The notes beneath the pieces are model-generated. The model was not told the origin of the DNA. It saw nothing but the letters and a program-made list of their open reading frames with translations, and did no database searches. Shown here piece after piece: positions 24,166 to 33,594 of a stretch of 64,000 nucleotides of DNA; position 1 is the first letter of the stretch, and the number at the start of each line of letters is the position of its first letter. A program made the translations under genes and the position numbers. Location of the stretch: assembly GCF_014652415.1 (NCBI RefSeq), contig NZ_BMYT01000002.1, positions 434,001-498,000 on the forward strand, read 5' to 3'. The DNA comes from Affinundibacterium macrobrachii (GTDB lineage: Bacteria; Pseudomonadota; Gammaproteobacteria; Burkholderiales; Burkholderiaceae_D).

Positions 24166-26556
24166 ATGCAGGTGAAGCCCAATAACAGTGTCGATAGTGT
24201 AGCTTCGGTAGCTAAGGTAGCTAACGAGAACAGCGCAACCCAACGTTTGATTTTCTTTAAACGATTACAAACCTTAACCAATAAGATTCACGCGAGTAAT
24301 ACCGTTGATCAAATTGTGTCGGATTTACTGACCGATATTTGTGACTTGTTTGATTGCGATCGTCTGACTATTTACATGGTGGCTCCTGATGGTAGTAACT
24401 TGATTTCTAAAGTCAAAAAAGGACTCAACTCATTCAAAGATATACGCTTGCCGATTTCCGACCAGAGTATCGCTGGATACGTCGCGTTGAATCGAGAAGT
24501 GCTGTGTATTAATGATGTTTATGATGAAGCTGAATTGCGAGCTATTTCGCCAGATTTGCATTTCCAAAAAGCGATTGATCAACGCACTGGTTATCGTACC
24601 AAAGAGATGTTAGTTGCTCCGATTATCGATGCCGCAAAAGGTGATTTACTAGGTGCAATCCAGTTCATCAATAGTCGTCATGGCACCAGTTTTAATGCGA
24701 TTGCACAAGAAGGTGTGCGTGAGTTGTGCGAAACCTTGGCGATCGCTTTTGCGCAAAAGAACAAACCGCTGCCAATTCCGCCATCGAAATTGAATGGTTT
24801 GGTGTCTGATGGCATTTTATCTTTGCCTGAATTTGAATTGGCAATCAGCGCGGCACGCAAGAAACAAGCCGATTTAGAAGATATTTTGATCGATGAATTT
24901 CAGGTTCCTGTTGTGAAAGTCGGCTTGGCGTTGGCGAAGTTTTTTGGTGTGCCTTATGAGGCTTGGCAAGAAGGACGTGTGGTTGATGTAGAGTTGGTCA
25001 AAAAGTTGAAGCGTCAATATGTTGAAGAGAATAACTGGTTGCCGATTTCCGAGGATAAGAGCGGCATGACGATACTGGCCTTAGATCCAGAAAAAGTGAA
25101 AACCACGCGTGTCGTGAATTTGATTTTTCCTAGTGCGCGTTTACTGTTTAAGGTCACAACCAAGCGCGAATTCAAGCTTACGGTAGATCAGTTTTTTGGA
25201 CAAAGCGCAGATAGTACCAGCGTCGGAGAATTGTTATCTGGCATGGAAACTGACGAGGATGACAACGCGGGCGGCAATCAAGAAGTGTCTGCGGCAGTCG
25301 AAAATGAATTAGTCAAATTACTTAATAAAATCATCGTCGATGCATATCAACAAGGTGCTTCAGATATCCATATCGAACCACGTCCAGGTAAAGAAAAAAC
25401 CTTGATTCGTTTCCGTAAAGACGGTTCTTTGTCACCATATATTGAAATTCCCGCGAGTTATCGCAATGCCTTGTTGGCGCGCATCAAGATCATGTGCGAT
25501 TTGGATATTTCAGAAAAACGTAAGCCACAAGACGGCAAAATTAAATTCAAAAAATATGGGCCGCTAGATATTGAATTAAGGGTTGCTACGATCCCTTCCG
25601 CCGCTGGCATGGAAGACGTGGTGATGCGTATTTTGGCGGCAGGCGAACCGATTCCTTTGGATAAGCTTGGTGTCTTGCCGCACAATCTGCGACGCTTGAA
25701 AGAAGTAGTCGAAAAACCTTATGGCATTTTCTTTGTGTGTGGCCCCACTGGCTCTGGTAAGACTACAACTTTGCATTCGGTTTTGCATTATTTAAATCGA
25801 CCAGAAACGAAAATTTGGACGGCCGAAGATCCGGTTGAAATCACCCAAAAAGGGTTGCGCCAAGTACAAGTGAATCGTAAGGCGGGGATGGATTTTGCAA
25901 CGGTGATGCGGGCATTTTTGCGTGCAGATCCCGATGTCATTATGGTCGGTGAAATGCGCGATAAAGAGACAGTTTCTATCGGGCTAGAAGCCTCCTTGAC
26001 TGGGCATCTTGTGTTTGCAACGCTACATACAAACAGCGCACCTGAATCGATTATTCGTTTGCTTGATATGGGCATGGACCCCTTCAATTTTGCCGACGCA
26101 CTATTGGGTATTTTGGCGCAGCGTTTGGCCAAGCGTTTATGTAATCAGTGCAAAGTCGCCTATCAGCCGACACAAGAGGAATTGCTCAGTTTATTGAATG
26201 AGTATTGCGCGGAATTATTGGCCACTTCTGCGTTCCAACAAAATGCAGAGGCGGCCAAACGGCAAGTGTTTCAACAATGGTCTAAGGATTATGCTGATGC
26301 CAAAGGACAATTTACTTTATATCGTCCTCAAGGTTGCGATAAGTGTGTGAATGGCTATAAAGGCAGAATCGGCTTGCATGAGTTGATGGTGGGTACTGAT
26401 CCGGTCAAGAAGCTAATTCAAGAGCATGCGCGCGTCGCACAATTATTTACTGCGGCTCTAGAAGATGGCATGTTGACTTTGAAAATGGATGGCATAGAAA
26501 AAGTCTTGTCAGGCATTACCGACATGAAGCAAGTCAGGGTAGTTTGTATCAAATAA
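24166..26556 (+). CDS. GAF-fused GspE/PilB-family secretion ATPase
   Basis: This 796-residue protein has an N-terminal GAF-like sensor (about 20-195; CDLFDCDRLTIYMVAPDGSN, AGYVALNREVLCINDVYD). An MshEN/type II secretion N-domain follows (about 205-330; DILIDEFQVPVVKVGLALA, FFGVPYEAW), then a complete hexameric ATPase. The ATPase shows the Asp box (SDIHIEPRPGKE), Walker A CGPTGSGKTTT, Walker B DVIMVGEMRDKET, the His box LVFATLHTNSA, and a four-Cys zinc element (CNQC, later CDKC). Such ATPases drive type IV pili or type II secretion. No inner-membrane, pilin or secretin gene is nearby, so it is an orphan. The GAF domain suggests control by a small ligand, perhaps a cyclic nucleotide, but this is inference. 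Confidence 0.92.
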   Translation: MQVKPNNSVDSVASVAKVANENSATQRLIFFKRLQTLTNKIHASNTVDQIVSDLLTDICDLFDCDRLTIYMVAPDGSNLISKVKKGLNSFKDIRLPISDQSIAGYVALNREVLCINDVYDEAELRAISPDLHFQKAIDQRTGYRTKEMLVAPIIDAAKGDLLGAIQFINSRHGTSFNAIAQEGVRELCETLAIAFAQKNKPLPIPPSKLNGLVSDGILSLPEFELAISAARKKQADLEDILIDEFQVPVVKVGLALAKFFGVPYEAWQEGRVVDVELVKKLKRQYVEENNWLPISEDKSGMTILALDPEKVKTTRVVNLIFPSARLLFKVTTKREFKLTVDQFFGQSADSTSVGELLSGMETDEDDNAGGNQEVSAAVENELVKLLNKIIVDAYQQGASDIHIEPRPGKEKTLIRFRKDGSLSPYIEIPASYRNALLARIKIMCDLDISEKRKPQDGKIKFKKYGPLDIELRVATIPSAAGMEDVVMRILAAGEPIPLDKLGVLPHNLRRLKEVVEKPYGIFFVCGPTGSGKTTTLHSVLHYLNRPETKIWTAEDPVEITQKGLRQVQVNRKAGMDFATVMRAFLRADPDVIMVGEMRDKETVSIGLEASLTGHLVFATLHTNSAPESIIRLLDMGMDPFNFADALLGILAQRLAKRLCNQCKVAYQPTQEELLSLLNEYCAELLATSAFQQNAEAAKRQVFQQWSKDYADAKGQFTLYRPQGCDKCVNGYKGRIGLHELMVGTDPVKKLIQEHARVAQLFTAALEDGMLTLKMDGIEKVLSGITDMKQVRVVCIK

Positions 26557-26587
26557 CTTGCCGTGATCAGCGCTGACTACTTGATCA

Positions 26588-26806
26588 CTAAGACTTGTCT
26601 TTGTCAGACTTAATTAACGTACCGTTTGCTGCGCCGTTTGTAGATTTATCAGCCGATGTTATCGCATCATTTGCGTTTTCTTCTGGATTGGCAACCAAAG
26701 GCGGTAGTTTTTTATTGATCAGTGGGAGGTTGTGGCGTTCGCTGCCATCTGCTTGTACCGCCTGTTGTGCCGAAAGCCAATCGCCATTGTCTTTGTTTGA
26801 AGTCAT
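26588..26806 (-). CDS. small hypothetical protein
   Basis: This 72-residue hydrophilic protein starts at the ATG at 26806 (MTSNKDNGDWLSAQQAVQ), with GGGG about six bases upstream. The frame is open further upstream to 26911 but the extension looks arbitrary. The C-terminal part is rich in Asn, Asp, Ala and Lys and probably disordered (PEENANDAITSADKSTNG). It has no membrane segment. The opposite strand also has an open frame of similar size, so coding is not certain. I do not recognise the family. It lies downstream of the potassium channel gene on the same strand. Confidence 0.4.
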   Translation of the reverse strand: MTSNKDNGDWLSAQQAVQADGSERHNLPLINKKLPPLVANPEENANDAITSADKSTNGAANGTLIKSDKDKS

Positions 26807-26933
26807 GTTGTGCCCCGATTTGGTGAATACCAAGAAAGATAAACAGCGCTCAGCATAATCTGGAGATAGACATGATTCAAAAAAAACGCGAGATTCTTTG
26901 CCTTTGCGCAAACCTTGATTCGCTGCAGACTTT

Positions 26934-26955
26934 CTTGAGTATCTAGATACTCAAG
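26934..26955. promoter_or_regulatory. 22-bp perfect palindrome
   Basis: CTTGAGTATC/TAGATACTCAAG reads identically on both strands over 22 bases with no spacer. It lies between the potassium channel stop and the small ORF. The next 32 bases (26954-26985) are four imperfect 8-base units (AGTATCAA, AGCACCAA, AGTACCAA, AATACCTA). An operator or a transcript-end structure is possible. Confidence 0.5.
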
Positions 26956-26999
26956 TATCAAAGCACCAAAGTACCAAAATACCTAAAGTAAGCGAAGGC

Positions 27000-27887
27000 T
27001 TAGCTGATCTTGGCAGCGGCTTCACTTTGATATGCAGGCAGGCGCGCACCGCAGTGTTGACAGAAGTTAGCGTCAGCCGCGTGACCTTCGCTTAAACATT
27101 CTTGGCAAGTGCGGGTTGTTGGTGTGCTCATAAAATGACGACGTTGTGCGGTCATTTCGGCAGTAACAATCCCGGTTGGAACTGCCAGTACGCCCCAGCC
27201 CATTAGCATCATTGTTGAGGCGATGAAGCGTCCCAGATCGGTCTTCGGCGTGATATCGCCAAAGCCCACAGTGGTCATGGTGGTGATCGCCCAGTAAATA
27301 CTGGCAGGAATGCTGGTGTAGCCATGTGCTGGTCCTTCAACCGCGTACATTACTGTGCCCATAATCACGACGACCATTAAGACCACCGATAAAAAGACCA
27401 AAATCTTACGAGCACTGGCACGTAGCGCTAAACCCAGCGTGGTAAATTCAGTCAAATAAGCGGTCAATTTGAAGATGCGGAAAATACGCAGTAAGCGCAA
27501 CACACGTACATCCACCAACACATATACTTCAGGGAAAAATAAAGCCAAATAGCTAGGTAGCATCGCCAGTAAATCGACGATGCCAAAAAAACTTAATGCA
27601 TAGCGCATTGGATATTTTACGCATGCCAGCCGAGCGACATATTCAAGTGTGAAGAGCGCGGTGAAGCCAATTTCTACCCAACTAAAGACTGCTGAATACT
27701 TCGCATTTATCGTGGCGACACTGCCCAACATCACAAATAAAACACTCAATAAAATAGCGATAATCAGGACGATATCAAAACTGCGCCCAGCTCTTGTATC
27801 AGCCTCAAAAATAATCGTGTACAAACGTAAACGCCAACCATCTAAGGGACGTCCTAAGCTGGTGTCGGCAGGATTACGTTGTTCCAT
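27000..27887 (-). CDS. voltage-gated potassium channel with C-terminal zinc ribbon
   Basis: This 295-residue inner-membrane protein is of the six-helix Kv type. S1 is near 32-52, S2-S3 contain FTLEYVARLACV and FFGIVDLLAMLPSYLAL, and the charged S4 is VLRLLRIFRIFKL. S5, a pore helix and the selectivity filter TTVGFGD follow near 204, then S6. This predicts K+ selectivity and voltage sensing. Unusually, the C terminus carries a four-Cys zinc ribbon (CQEC and CQHCGARL, about 263-285). The frame is open from a TTG at 27914, but GAAGAG sits just before the ATG at 27887. It ends next to a strong palindrome at 26934-26955. Confidence 0.92.
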   Translation of the reverse strand: MEQRNPADTSLGRPLDGWRLRLYTIIFEADTRAGRSFDIVLIIAILLSVLFVMLGSVATINAKYSAVFSWVEIGFTALFTLEYVARLACVKYPMRYALSFFGIVDLLAMLPSYLALFFPEVYVLVDVRVLRLLRIFRIFKLTAYLTEFTTLGLALRASARKILVFLSVVLMVVVIMGTVMYAVEGPAHGYTSIPASIYWAITTMTTVGFGDITPKTDLGRFIASTMMLMGWGVLAVPTGIVTAEMTAQRRHFMSTPTTRTCQECLSEGHAADANFCQHCGARLPAYQSEAAAKIS

Positions 27888-27941
27888 TGAGGTCTCTTCT
27901 GTAAAAATGAGCAAAAAGTAAGTGAAATCGCTTGTTTGAAG

Positions 27942-29345
27942 TCAGGCGCCAAAAAACTCGGCGTGTACCGCTTGTAAAGCGAGCTTGGTGTCGTCTTGAT
28001 GCACTAGCATGTAGGCTGCGACTTCGCTCGCACCAGCCGCCGCCAAACATACCCGAACACCGCTCGCAATCGCTGCAGATAAAGCACGGCTGGCAATGGC
28101 GCTGCCAACATCTGAGGCTTCTAGTACGCCATCGCCGACTACCGCGACAATCGCGACTTCAGCATTGCGCGATACTTCGACCACTCCGGCTAAATGGTGC
28201 TCTGCTAATGCTGCATATGCTGCATCTAAATGATCGCGTGCGAGCAAAATATTGATTGCTGTTTGTGCCGTCAATACACTCTTGATATTGATGCCGAGAC
28301 TGTCGAGCTGATTGGTGACGCGCGCTAAGATGCCGGCTTTAAAACCAACGCCGGGGCCGTGTAATTTTAAGATGGCGACATCATCGGTGGACGTCACACT
28401 TTTCACCACATCTTTGGTCACTTTGCGTTGTCCGTTAATGATCGTGTAGGGCTGTAAGCCGCGCTCAGGTTTAGTAATGTTCAAGATACGAATCGGAATG
28501 TCTTGGTCAAATAAGGGTTCGACAGTGCGAGGATGCAAAATTTTCGCGCCGAAGTACGATAATTCTGCTGCTTCTAAATAATTTAATTGCGCAATCGAAC
28601 GTGGCGTTGTCACGGTTCCTGGATCAGCACTCAAAAAGCCATCGACATCTTTCCACACATCGAGTGATTCTGCAGCTATGCAGCAAGCAATCGAGGCTGC
28701 CGAATAATCGGAACCACCGCGTCCGAACAGGGTTGCCTTGCCATCACGATCGACTCCGTAAAAGCCGGGCACCACCACCACGCCGTCGCCTGCCAGTGCT
28801 TGCGCTACTGACTGTTTGCTAGCAGCAAAATCACAAGCAGAATTACCAAATACGCCATCCGTAATTAAGCCTATGTCTTCTGGCAAAGCTTCGCGCGCTT
28901 GGATGCCGCGGCTTTGCAATACTTCGGTCAATAACAAACTGGATAAGCGTTCACCGTAACTGAGTATCGCATCGTAGACAAAAGTCGGAACATCTCCGAT
29001 GCAGTGAATGCCGGTCAAATAGCGATCTAATTGATCGATCCGCACCGCCAAGGCTTGTTCAATACGCTCGCGTTGTGCTTGGTCGGCAACGTTTGCCTCG
29101 ATCAGTTCACGCTTCAAACGTCGTAAATGTTGTGTGTAACTTTGACTCTCCGCCAAGGCTGCTTTGGTACCCGCGCCTTCTTTGGCAGCTTGTACGCAAG
29201 TAATCAAGGCGTTGGTGATGCCGTAAAAAGCCGATACCACCAAGATTAAAGGACGCTGATAGGTTTGCACGACGTTAACAATACGATCAATGTCTTGTGG
29301 CTTGCGTAAATTCGAGCCGCCAAATTTCACAACGATTTTTTTCAT
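27942..29345 (-). CDS. lysC: aspartate kinase
   Basis: This 467-residue monofunctional aspartokinase has the N-terminal kinase motif VKFGGSNLRKP. The substrate and ATP-site segment is FGRGGSDYSAASI, then DVWKDVDGFLSADPG and YFGAKILHPRTVEP. C-terminal ACT domains (about 315-460) would bind an amino acid inhibitor. The protein phosphorylates L-aspartate, the first step to lysine, threonine and methionine. The long form resembles the class III/ThrA-type N-terminal kinase rather than the alpha/beta LysC of many betaproteobacteria, so a second copy may exist elsewhere. GGAAACAG lies before the ATG. The next gene on this strand is the potassium channel, with 54 bases between them. Confidence 0.88.
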   Translation of the reverse strand: MKKIVVKFGGSNLRKPQDIDRIVNVVQTYQRPLILVVSAFYGITNALITCVQAAKEGAGTKAALAESQSYTQHLRRLKRELIEANVADQAQRERIEQALAVRIDQLDRYLTGIHCIGDVPTFVYDAILSYGERLSSLLLTEVLQSRGIQAREALPEDIGLITDGVFGNSACDFAASKQSVAQALAGDGVVVVPGFYGVDRDGKATLFGRGGSDYSAASIACCIAAESLDVWKDVDGFLSADPGTVTTPRSIAQLNYLEAAELSYFGAKILHPRTVEPLFDQDIPIRILNITKPERGLQPYTIINGQRKVTKDVVKSVTSTDDVAILKLHGPGVGFKAGILARVTNQLDSLGINIKSVLTAQTAINILLARDHLDAAYAALAEHHLAGVVEVSRNAEVAIVAVVGDGVLEASDVGSAIASRALSAAIASGVRVCLAAAGASEVAAYMLVHQDDTKLALQAVHAEFFGA

Positions 29346-29682
29346 TCTGTTTCCGGTCTGAGAGAGTGCGCCAAGCGTTTTTGTGGATGGCAGTTGGTTG
29401 AATGTGCGCGACTTTTATTATTTGTTTTATCAGGACTTTGCACAAATCGAGAGGCGGCTAGGTTACTGCACTGTGCTCTGCTGGTCAATCCGTAGACTTG
29501 ATTAATTAATACGATTTTGATGCAGTGCTTTGCTAATTGGGCTAGAAATCCCGCTCTGTTCTGCTGATATATCAAAGCGCGGAAGGAATATAGTAAAAGA
29601 AATCCAGTGAACAAGCTTTGTAAGTTGAGTTTAAGCCTAACAAGCCCTATTGAATTAAATATTAAATTGAAATTTGTGCAAA
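29346..29682. other. divergent intergenic region lysC / FHA gene
   Basis: This gap of about 335 bases must hold the promoters of aspartate kinase (minus) and of the FHA cluster (plus). I see no riboswitch consensus, tandem repeat or small gene. The last 30 bases before the FHA gene are AT-rich. Confidence 0.4.
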
Positions 29683-31101
29683 ATGAATCTAACTCCGCAA
29701 GCGAATCCGTGGCAAAGCCAGTCAGTACCGATCTGTGCGAATACGGTACAGCGGTATTTGCGCTTTAGCGGCTATGATCCGCGTGCGGCTGGTGGACGGC
29801 AAACGCTAAAATTAGAATTGCCGGAGGATTTTGAGCGCAGCGTGCAGCAACTGAGTTTAAGCTGCCATTCGGAATTACTTACACAATCGCATGCACATTC
29901 AACCCTACTATCTCGTTCACTCATTGCGAGCTCGCATAGTTTGACGCGTAGTCCGGCGGGCTTATGGCCGCCATTGCTCTTAAGTTTTTCTACCAAAGCA
30001 CGTGAGCATGGTCAGTATCCATTAGAGATTCGTATCAGCTACAAAGACGCGGCTGGCGATGCGCATTTATGGATTTGCACCAGTACGATTTTGTTGCCAA
30101 GAGCGAACGCCAGCTTGAGTGAAATTCATCAAGTCTTTTTAGCGACACACAAAAACTACCGCGTCCATGCAGAGGATGGCGCGATTGCGCGCTTACAAGG
30201 TTTGCCACAAGGTAGCATTGCTACACCGATCAACTGTGATGTAGATATTTATGCTAAGGATGCGGCAATCGCGCAGCTTGATTTGCTGGCTTCCACAAAC
30301 GGACTGAATCAACCAGGACAGCACGCAGTTGGATTATCTAGTCTTGCTTGGCATGAATTGCTGATGGAAGTGGAAGTACCAAGTTCGCTTAATTTGATGC
30401 AAGTGGCTTTACCGACCACGAGTGCTGAATCAAATCCAACTGACGTTGTGACTGAATCGACTAGCGCTACTGCGATCACATCTGCCAATTTAATCGCGAA
30501 ATCTGATGCACATGCGATCCCGATTCGTTTGTTGGCAAAGCAGGAATGGTACTTGGGGCGTTATAAGGATTTTGCTGCTAAGCCAAGCGCTGATATTTGT
30601 TTGCAATATCAGCCACAAGCTGATCAAGATGCGACATTAGGCAAACGCATCAGCCATCGTCATGCGATTATTCAACGACACGGCGGGCGGGTGCATATCA
30701 CTGACATTTCGCGTTACGGCATTTTGTTAGATGGCGTTATTTTGGAGAAGCATCAAGCGATGCCGTTGTTGCAAGGTGCGCATGTGGAGTTTTGCGCGAG
30801 TTTCAAAGGATTGGTCGAATTGCGAGTCGCGGCGATTTTGCCGCATGCGGTGGTATTGCACAGATTGGTGCGCGGCAAGCTAGTTGAATTGTTTTATTTA
30901 CTCAATCCCGAGCAACGACCAGAAGTGGGGAACTTGCCTGCAATGCTGCAAGGGCATAGCCTATTTTTCCATCGTCACGGACAATTTTGGCATCACGATG
31001 CACTGAGTTTGCAAGATCGGGTGCTGGCTTCATCGACTGATCTGGCGGAACTTCATCCTAATCTGGCTAGCTATCGTTTTGAGTTGGCTACTAAGGTATA
31101 A
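29683..31101 (+). CDS. FHA-domain protein
   Basis: This 472-residue protein (ATG at 29683; the frame opens at a TTG at 29674) has an unrecognised beta-rich N-terminal half and a forkhead-associated domain at about 285-375. The FHA domain shows the conserved Arg (YLGRYKD), the S-x-x-H signature (ISHRHAIIQRHGG) and a divergent loop (DISRYGILLDG, where Asn-Gly is more usual). FHA domains bind phosphothreonine. The Ser/Thr kinase gene two positions downstream is the obvious source of such sites, so this protein is a likely substrate or reader. No membrane segment or signal peptide is present. A 16-base palindrome starts right after the stop. Confidence 0.8.
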   Translation: MNLTPQANPWQSQSVPICANTVQRYLRFSGYDPRAAGGRQTLKLELPEDFERSVQQLSLSCHSELLTQSHAHSTLLSRSLIASSHSLTRSPAGLWPPLLLSFSTKAREHGQYPLEIRISYKDAAGDAHLWICTSTILLPRANASLSEIHQVFLATHKNYRVHAEDGAIARLQGLPQGSIATPINCDVDIYAKDAAIAQLDLLASTNGLNQPGQHAVGLSSLAWHELLMEVEVPSSLNLMQVALPTTSAESNPTDVVTESTSATAITSANLIAKSDAHAIPIRLLAKQEWYLGRYKDFAAKPSADICLQYQPQADQDATLGKRISHRHAIIQRHGGRVHITDISRYGILLDGVILEKHQAMPLLQGAHVEFCASFKGLVELRVAAILPHAVVLHRLVRGKLVELFYLLNPEQRPEVGNLPAMLQGHSLFFHRHGQFWHHDALSLQDRVLASSTDLAELHPNLASYRFELATKV

Positions 31102-31117
31102 CTTAGTTATAACTAAG
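31102..31117. promoter_or_regulatory. 16-bp palindrome after the FHA gene
   Basis: CTTAGTTATAACTAAG is self-complementary and begins at the base after the FHA stop codon. ACTAAGGT occurs on both sides of it. It lies in the 250-base gap before the SPFH-like gene and could be an operator for that promoter or a weak transcript end. Confidence 0.35.
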
Positions 31118-31353
31118 GTGCTAAGTAAGTGCTACGAAAGTGTTAATCAAGTGCCGCAGCTTACGCACATTCCATAATCCTGATTTGACGGGTTTTTCAC
31201 CCTCTATTCCTGCCTATTAATTAGGCTACGGGTGCTATTCTTTTCCCTACTGCATCTTTTTGTATCGCGTCGCTCAGCTTTCGTTGCGCTGCAGGTTAGG
31301 ATCGTTTTCACTGTTGGTTTGTTGCCGATCGCATTGGTCGGAAGGGATTTGGT

Positions 31354-33528
31354 ATGCGCTCACTTTTTCATTCACTCAAGCTGCAATGCGCTCGCTGTGC
31401 TGCTTACTGTAGTTCCGCCGATCCCAAACAAGTAAACTATTGTCCACAATGCGGTTTGTTAGTTGGTAGCCCGCCGCACGAAGCGATTCTCAAGCGAGCG
31501 TATTGGTTGCCCGCTGATGATGAAATGGCGGTGTTTTTTGCGGTAGCATCGATTGATCAACTAGCGAAAACCGGCGTGCAAATTCCTGCTCGCGCGCGTG
31601 CCTATGTATTGCAGAACGAGCGCTGTATCGAATTGCCATCAGGTAGCTACGATGCCGCAAGCTTGCGTGCGCGTACTAGTTCGCTCCAGTCTGAACAAGC
31701 AATTGAATTATTGATTACGCGGTCTCATCCATTAGCCTTGAATTTTGTTTTTGACGATCTGCATACAGCCGAATTTTTGCCATTAACAGCGAATCTTTTA
31801 TTGCGCGTGAAGTTGGATCAAGTTGCTCGCTTTGCTAGTCAATTCATGTTAGTGCCCGGTACGCTCAACACCACGCAATTGCAAGCCTTGCTGGCACCGC
31901 TGGTCAGACAAGCTTTATTGAACGTGATTCGAACCAAGTCTCTGCGCAGTATTCAAGATGAATTGGATTTTTATCCGCAATTAGATGAACAATTACTGTC
32001 GAGTTTAAACGCCAATTTTGCCGATTACGGATTGGCATTGACGCAAGTACTGACGCAACAACTCCAGCATCTCTCTTTGTCGAAAGAGCGTGAAGAACTC
32101 AGCGAACAGACCGAGCAACAAGCTCTACAGCTCGATAAAAGTCGCGCGCAATTTCAGCAAAGCAAACAAGCTGATGAGATGTATCGTGAGCGCGAATGGC
32201 AGAGAATAAGTAAGCAAGAAGAGCAGGTACGTTTGCGTTATCGCCATGAAGAAATGCGTGCGCAATTTGCCAAAGATTTAGGATGGCTGTATCTGCAAGG
32301 TGATTACGACAAAGCCAAGAAGCGCTTGAGTCGCGCCAAGTTGCAGCAAGATGAGGCGGAACGTTTGCAAACCATACGTTTGCGCGAATTAGATTTGTAC
32401 GCGCAAATTGTCGATGCACGTACTCGTCAACAAGCAATTGACGCGGGTGGGGCTGAAATGATCCGCGCTTTAGAGCAGCGCGCTAAAGAACAGGATGAAA
32501 CGCGACAAAATGAAGCGGATCAATGGTTGCATGTGCGTACTTTAGCGCGCATTAAAATGCGTTCGGAATCGGAATTAACGCAACTGCATAGCAAACAAGC
32601 AGCGCAATTATTGCAATTGCAAACCGCGCAGCAGATGCAAAAAATTCAGCTTGAACATGAGATCGCTCAAAATAGTTTGATAGCAGATCAAGCCGAACAA
32701 GCAGTGCAGCGTGAATTGCAAAAGCAAAAGCAGCAGCGTCTGCAACAAGCAGAGCAAGAGTTAGCAGATGAGCGGCAAAAACATGCTTTGATCAGCATCA
32801 GTTTAGAGACCGAATTACGGGCACGTGAATTTCAGCGTATGCAGGCATGGGAACAAGAATTACATAAGACCCGCATCGACGATCTACAACAAGAACAGCA
32901 AAGAACGCAGCAACTTAAACAGATTGATGCGGCGCTGAAATTGGCACAAGTACAGGAACAAATTGACACGATTCAACAGCGTGCCGAGCAAACACGTAGC
33001 GCTAGCCAGCAAGAAAAATTACAGCGCACCATAGAGCTGCACGCGCGCTTTCAAGATCAAGAGCAACAACGTCAAGAACAGGCTGCGTTGGCGGTGTACG
33101 CGATTGAAGAAAGTCGCATGAAATTACAGCAGCAACATCAAATTGCGATTGAAAAAGTGCAAATTGAGCGACTACAAGCAATTGCGAATTTTAGTGAGAC
33201 TGGCAAGATTGCCACTGCTGATGCTGCGAATGCGAATGCCTTGGCGGATTTGATGAAACTGCAAACGCAAGCGAGCATGAGTGCAGAGCAAATTCTGGCA
33301 ACGCAAGCGGGACAATCGAGTCATGCGGCGCAAGCCATGAGCGCGATGGCACACATTCAGCATGGTATGAGTTTGGAGCAATCAATGAAGATGCTACAAG
33401 ATCGTTTGCGCGAAGAGCGTGAACAACGCGAAGCTGATCTGCAAAGACGGCATCAGCTTGACTTAAGCATCGTGCAAAATTTAATGCCGCTGCAACGCCC
33501 GCATGCGCCAGCAGCGGGTAGAAAATAG
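31354..33528 (+). CDS. zinc-ribbon, SPFH-like coiled-coil protein
   Basis: This 724-residue protein has an N-terminal zinc ribbon (CARC ... CPQC, about 12-34). A globular part of about 200 residues resembles an SPFH/band 7-type domain (RAYVLQNERCIELPSGSY, LLLRVKLDQVARFASQFM, FADYGLALTQVLTQQLQ). From about residue 245 to 640 there is a very long, Gln- and Glu-rich coiled coil. The C-terminal part is less charged. No membrane helix is predicted. SPFH-like proteins form large rings or membrane-associated platforms, so this could be a scaffold for the neighbouring FHA protein and kinase. GGAAGGGATTTGGT precedes the ATG. The family assignment is by eye and moderate. Confidence 0.65.
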   Translation: MRSLFHSLKLQCARCAAYCSSADPKQVNYCPQCGLLVGSPPHEAILKRAYWLPADDEMAVFFAVASIDQLAKTGVQIPARARAYVLQNERCIELPSGSYDAASLRARTSSLQSEQAIELLITRSHPLALNFVFDDLHTAEFLPLTANLLLRVKLDQVARFASQFMLVPGTLNTTQLQALLAPLVRQALLNVIRTKSLRSIQDELDFYPQLDEQLLSSLNANFADYGLALTQVLTQQLQHLSLSKEREELSEQTEQQALQLDKSRAQFQQSKQADEMYREREWQRISKQEEQVRLRYRHEEMRAQFAKDLGWLYLQGDYDKAKKRLSRAKLQQDEAERLQTIRLRELDLYAQIVDARTRQQAIDAGGAEMIRALEQRAKEQDETRQNEADQWLHVRTLARIKMRSESELTQLHSKQAAQLLQLQTAQQMQKIQLEHEIAQNSLIADQAEQAVQRELQKQKQQRLQQAEQELADERQKHALISISLETELRAREFQRMQAWEQELHKTRIDDLQQEQQRTQQLKQIDAALKLAQVQEQIDTIQQRAEQTRSASQQEKLQRTIELHARFQDQEQQRQEQAALAVYAIEESRMKLQQQHQIAIEKVQIERLQAIANFSETGKIATADAANANALADLMKLQTQASMSAEQILATQAGQSSHAAQAMSAMAHIQHGMSLEQSMKMLQDRLREEREQREADLQRRHQLDLSIVQNLMPLQRPHAPAAGRK

Positions 33529-33594
33529 ATTGTCAGAACCTAGCTTCAGAATTTCGTGTAGAACTAGGTGTTGAACCCGTGTCGAATCAAGATC

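Noticed and set aside
26595-26858. Plus-strand 87-residue ORF opposite the small hypothetical gene
   Set aside because: No ribosome site, mixed hydrophobic and Cys-rich text without pattern; the minus-strand frame has a more protein-like start and composition.
29346-29682. Lysine or other riboswitch before aspartate kinase
   Set aside because: I could not find the conserved core elements of known aptamers in the minus-strand leader.
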